From a virus, in IMG/VR virus record IMGVR_UViG_3300037584_000855, positions 1-20,695 of that record: a stretch of DNA of 20,695 nucleotides. One strand, 5' to 3'. The notes beneath the pieces are model-generated. The model worked only from the letters and a program-made list of their open reading frames with translations, was not told where the DNA came from and made no database searches. The position numbers were made by a program, and so were the translations under genes. Below, one piece after another: positions 20,431 through 20,695 of the stretch; positions within the stretch are counted from its first letter, which is position 1; each line of letters opens with the position of its first letter.

Positions 20431-20436
20431 AATCAT

Positions 20437-20695
20437 ATGAAAAATTATAAAGAAATCTTTATTTCCCCTGCTAAGGATGGGTTTGGAATTGAATGTTTAG
20501 CTGATGGGGAAACTCATTATTTAGGTAGATGTCCAATAACAATATGTTCTTGGTTGCAAGTGCATGATGTTCAATCAGCAACTCATTCATCTTGTATGGA
20601 ATTTGCGACTGAGTATGGATTCAAAAATAATGATGATGCTTTGGAACTTTGGAACAAAGCATGGGATAGATATTTAAATAAATTAGAAACACGAA
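20437..20695 (+). CDS. First rightward (early) gene, partial, unknown function
   Basis: The only plus-strand gene. It runs off the right edge after about 86 codons. It begins MKNYKEIFISPAKDGFGIEC, continues LADGETHYLGRCPITICSWL and MEFATEYGFKNNDDALELWN, then KAWDRYLNKLETR. An AAAGGAGT ribosome-binding sequence is seven bases before the ATG. The last part is helical, with a spread of Cys and Trp but no recognised motif. By position it is the first early gene, expressed after the long leader. I recognise no family. Confidence 0.75.
   Translation, partial: MKNYKEIFISPAKDGFGIECLADGETHYLGRCPITICSWLQVHDVQSATHSSCMEFATEYGFKNNDDALELWNKAWDRYLNKLETR

Larger units (their letters stand above)
19789..20436. 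other. 648-bp gene-free control region between late and early genes
   Basis: No convincing coding sequence. It holds a leftward promoter candidate with a dyad (19863-19891), a degenerate LexA-type site (19902-19917), a rightward promoter candidate (19936-19963) and a GC-rich, structured stretch (about 19970-20430). Composition over 19981-20400 is about 49 percent GC, far above the coding regions sampled on either side. It could combine early/late control with a packaging site or origin. Confidence 0.8.

Overview
This window is the structural half of a double-stranded DNA tailed phage (Caudoviricetes), most likely a short-tailed marine phage or a metagenomic phage contig. The coding DNA is AT-rich. 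The proteins (portal, terminase, P22 gp4-like and SU10-like adaptors, fibre proteins with MATYVNNLRLKEIATGDE, LamG/SPRY-like and DUF7483-type sequences, a GSGRRLYTDENPKDTV protein) belong to families I recognise from uncultured marine phages. No tape-measure or tail-sheath gene is seen, and the two adaptor-type proteins fit a podovirus-like connector. The host cannot be read directly. A GAAC-N7-GAAC operator beside a LexA-like gene matches the LexA box known from Alphaproteobacteria and is a weak pointer to such a host.

All genes but one run leftward (minus strand) in tight overlapping order, with ATGA, TAATG and GTGA junctions. Read from right to left they are: TerS (19788-19318); a control segment with a G-run tract, a terminator-like hairpin and a promoter with a LexA-type operator; a short LexA-DNA-binding-domain-like protein (19088-18834); a 70-bp block of four palindromic operators; TerL; a 62-aa protein; portal; a 66-aa protein; a GroES-like co-chaperonin; scaffold; a 160-aa protein; a putative decoration protein; and the major capsid protein. 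A strong intrinsic terminator follows the capsid gene. Next come two virion proteins, a run of five very small and very basic proteins, two connector/adaptor proteins flanking a zinc-ribbon/cupredoxin-like protein, then fibre and appendage proteins, a probable fibre chaperone, and a cluster of tiny membrane/coiled-coil genes at the left edge that looks like the start of the lysis module.

At the right end a 648-bp gene-free region (19789-20436) separates the leftward late genes from a rightward gene (20437 to the edge), presumably the first of the early genes. It holds a leftward promoter candidate with a dyad in its spacer, a second LexA-type half-site cluster, a rightward promoter candidate, and about 470 nt of sequence that is much more GC-rich than the genes (about 49 percent over 19981-20400) with nested stems. 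That segment is the best candidate for something undescribed: a structured leader RNA, a packaging site or an origin.

Six small genes given here were read out by hand because they are short or run off the window: 1-149, 301-456, 466-555, 8872-8985, 9303-9437 and 20437-20695. All functions come from sequence recognition without database searches.
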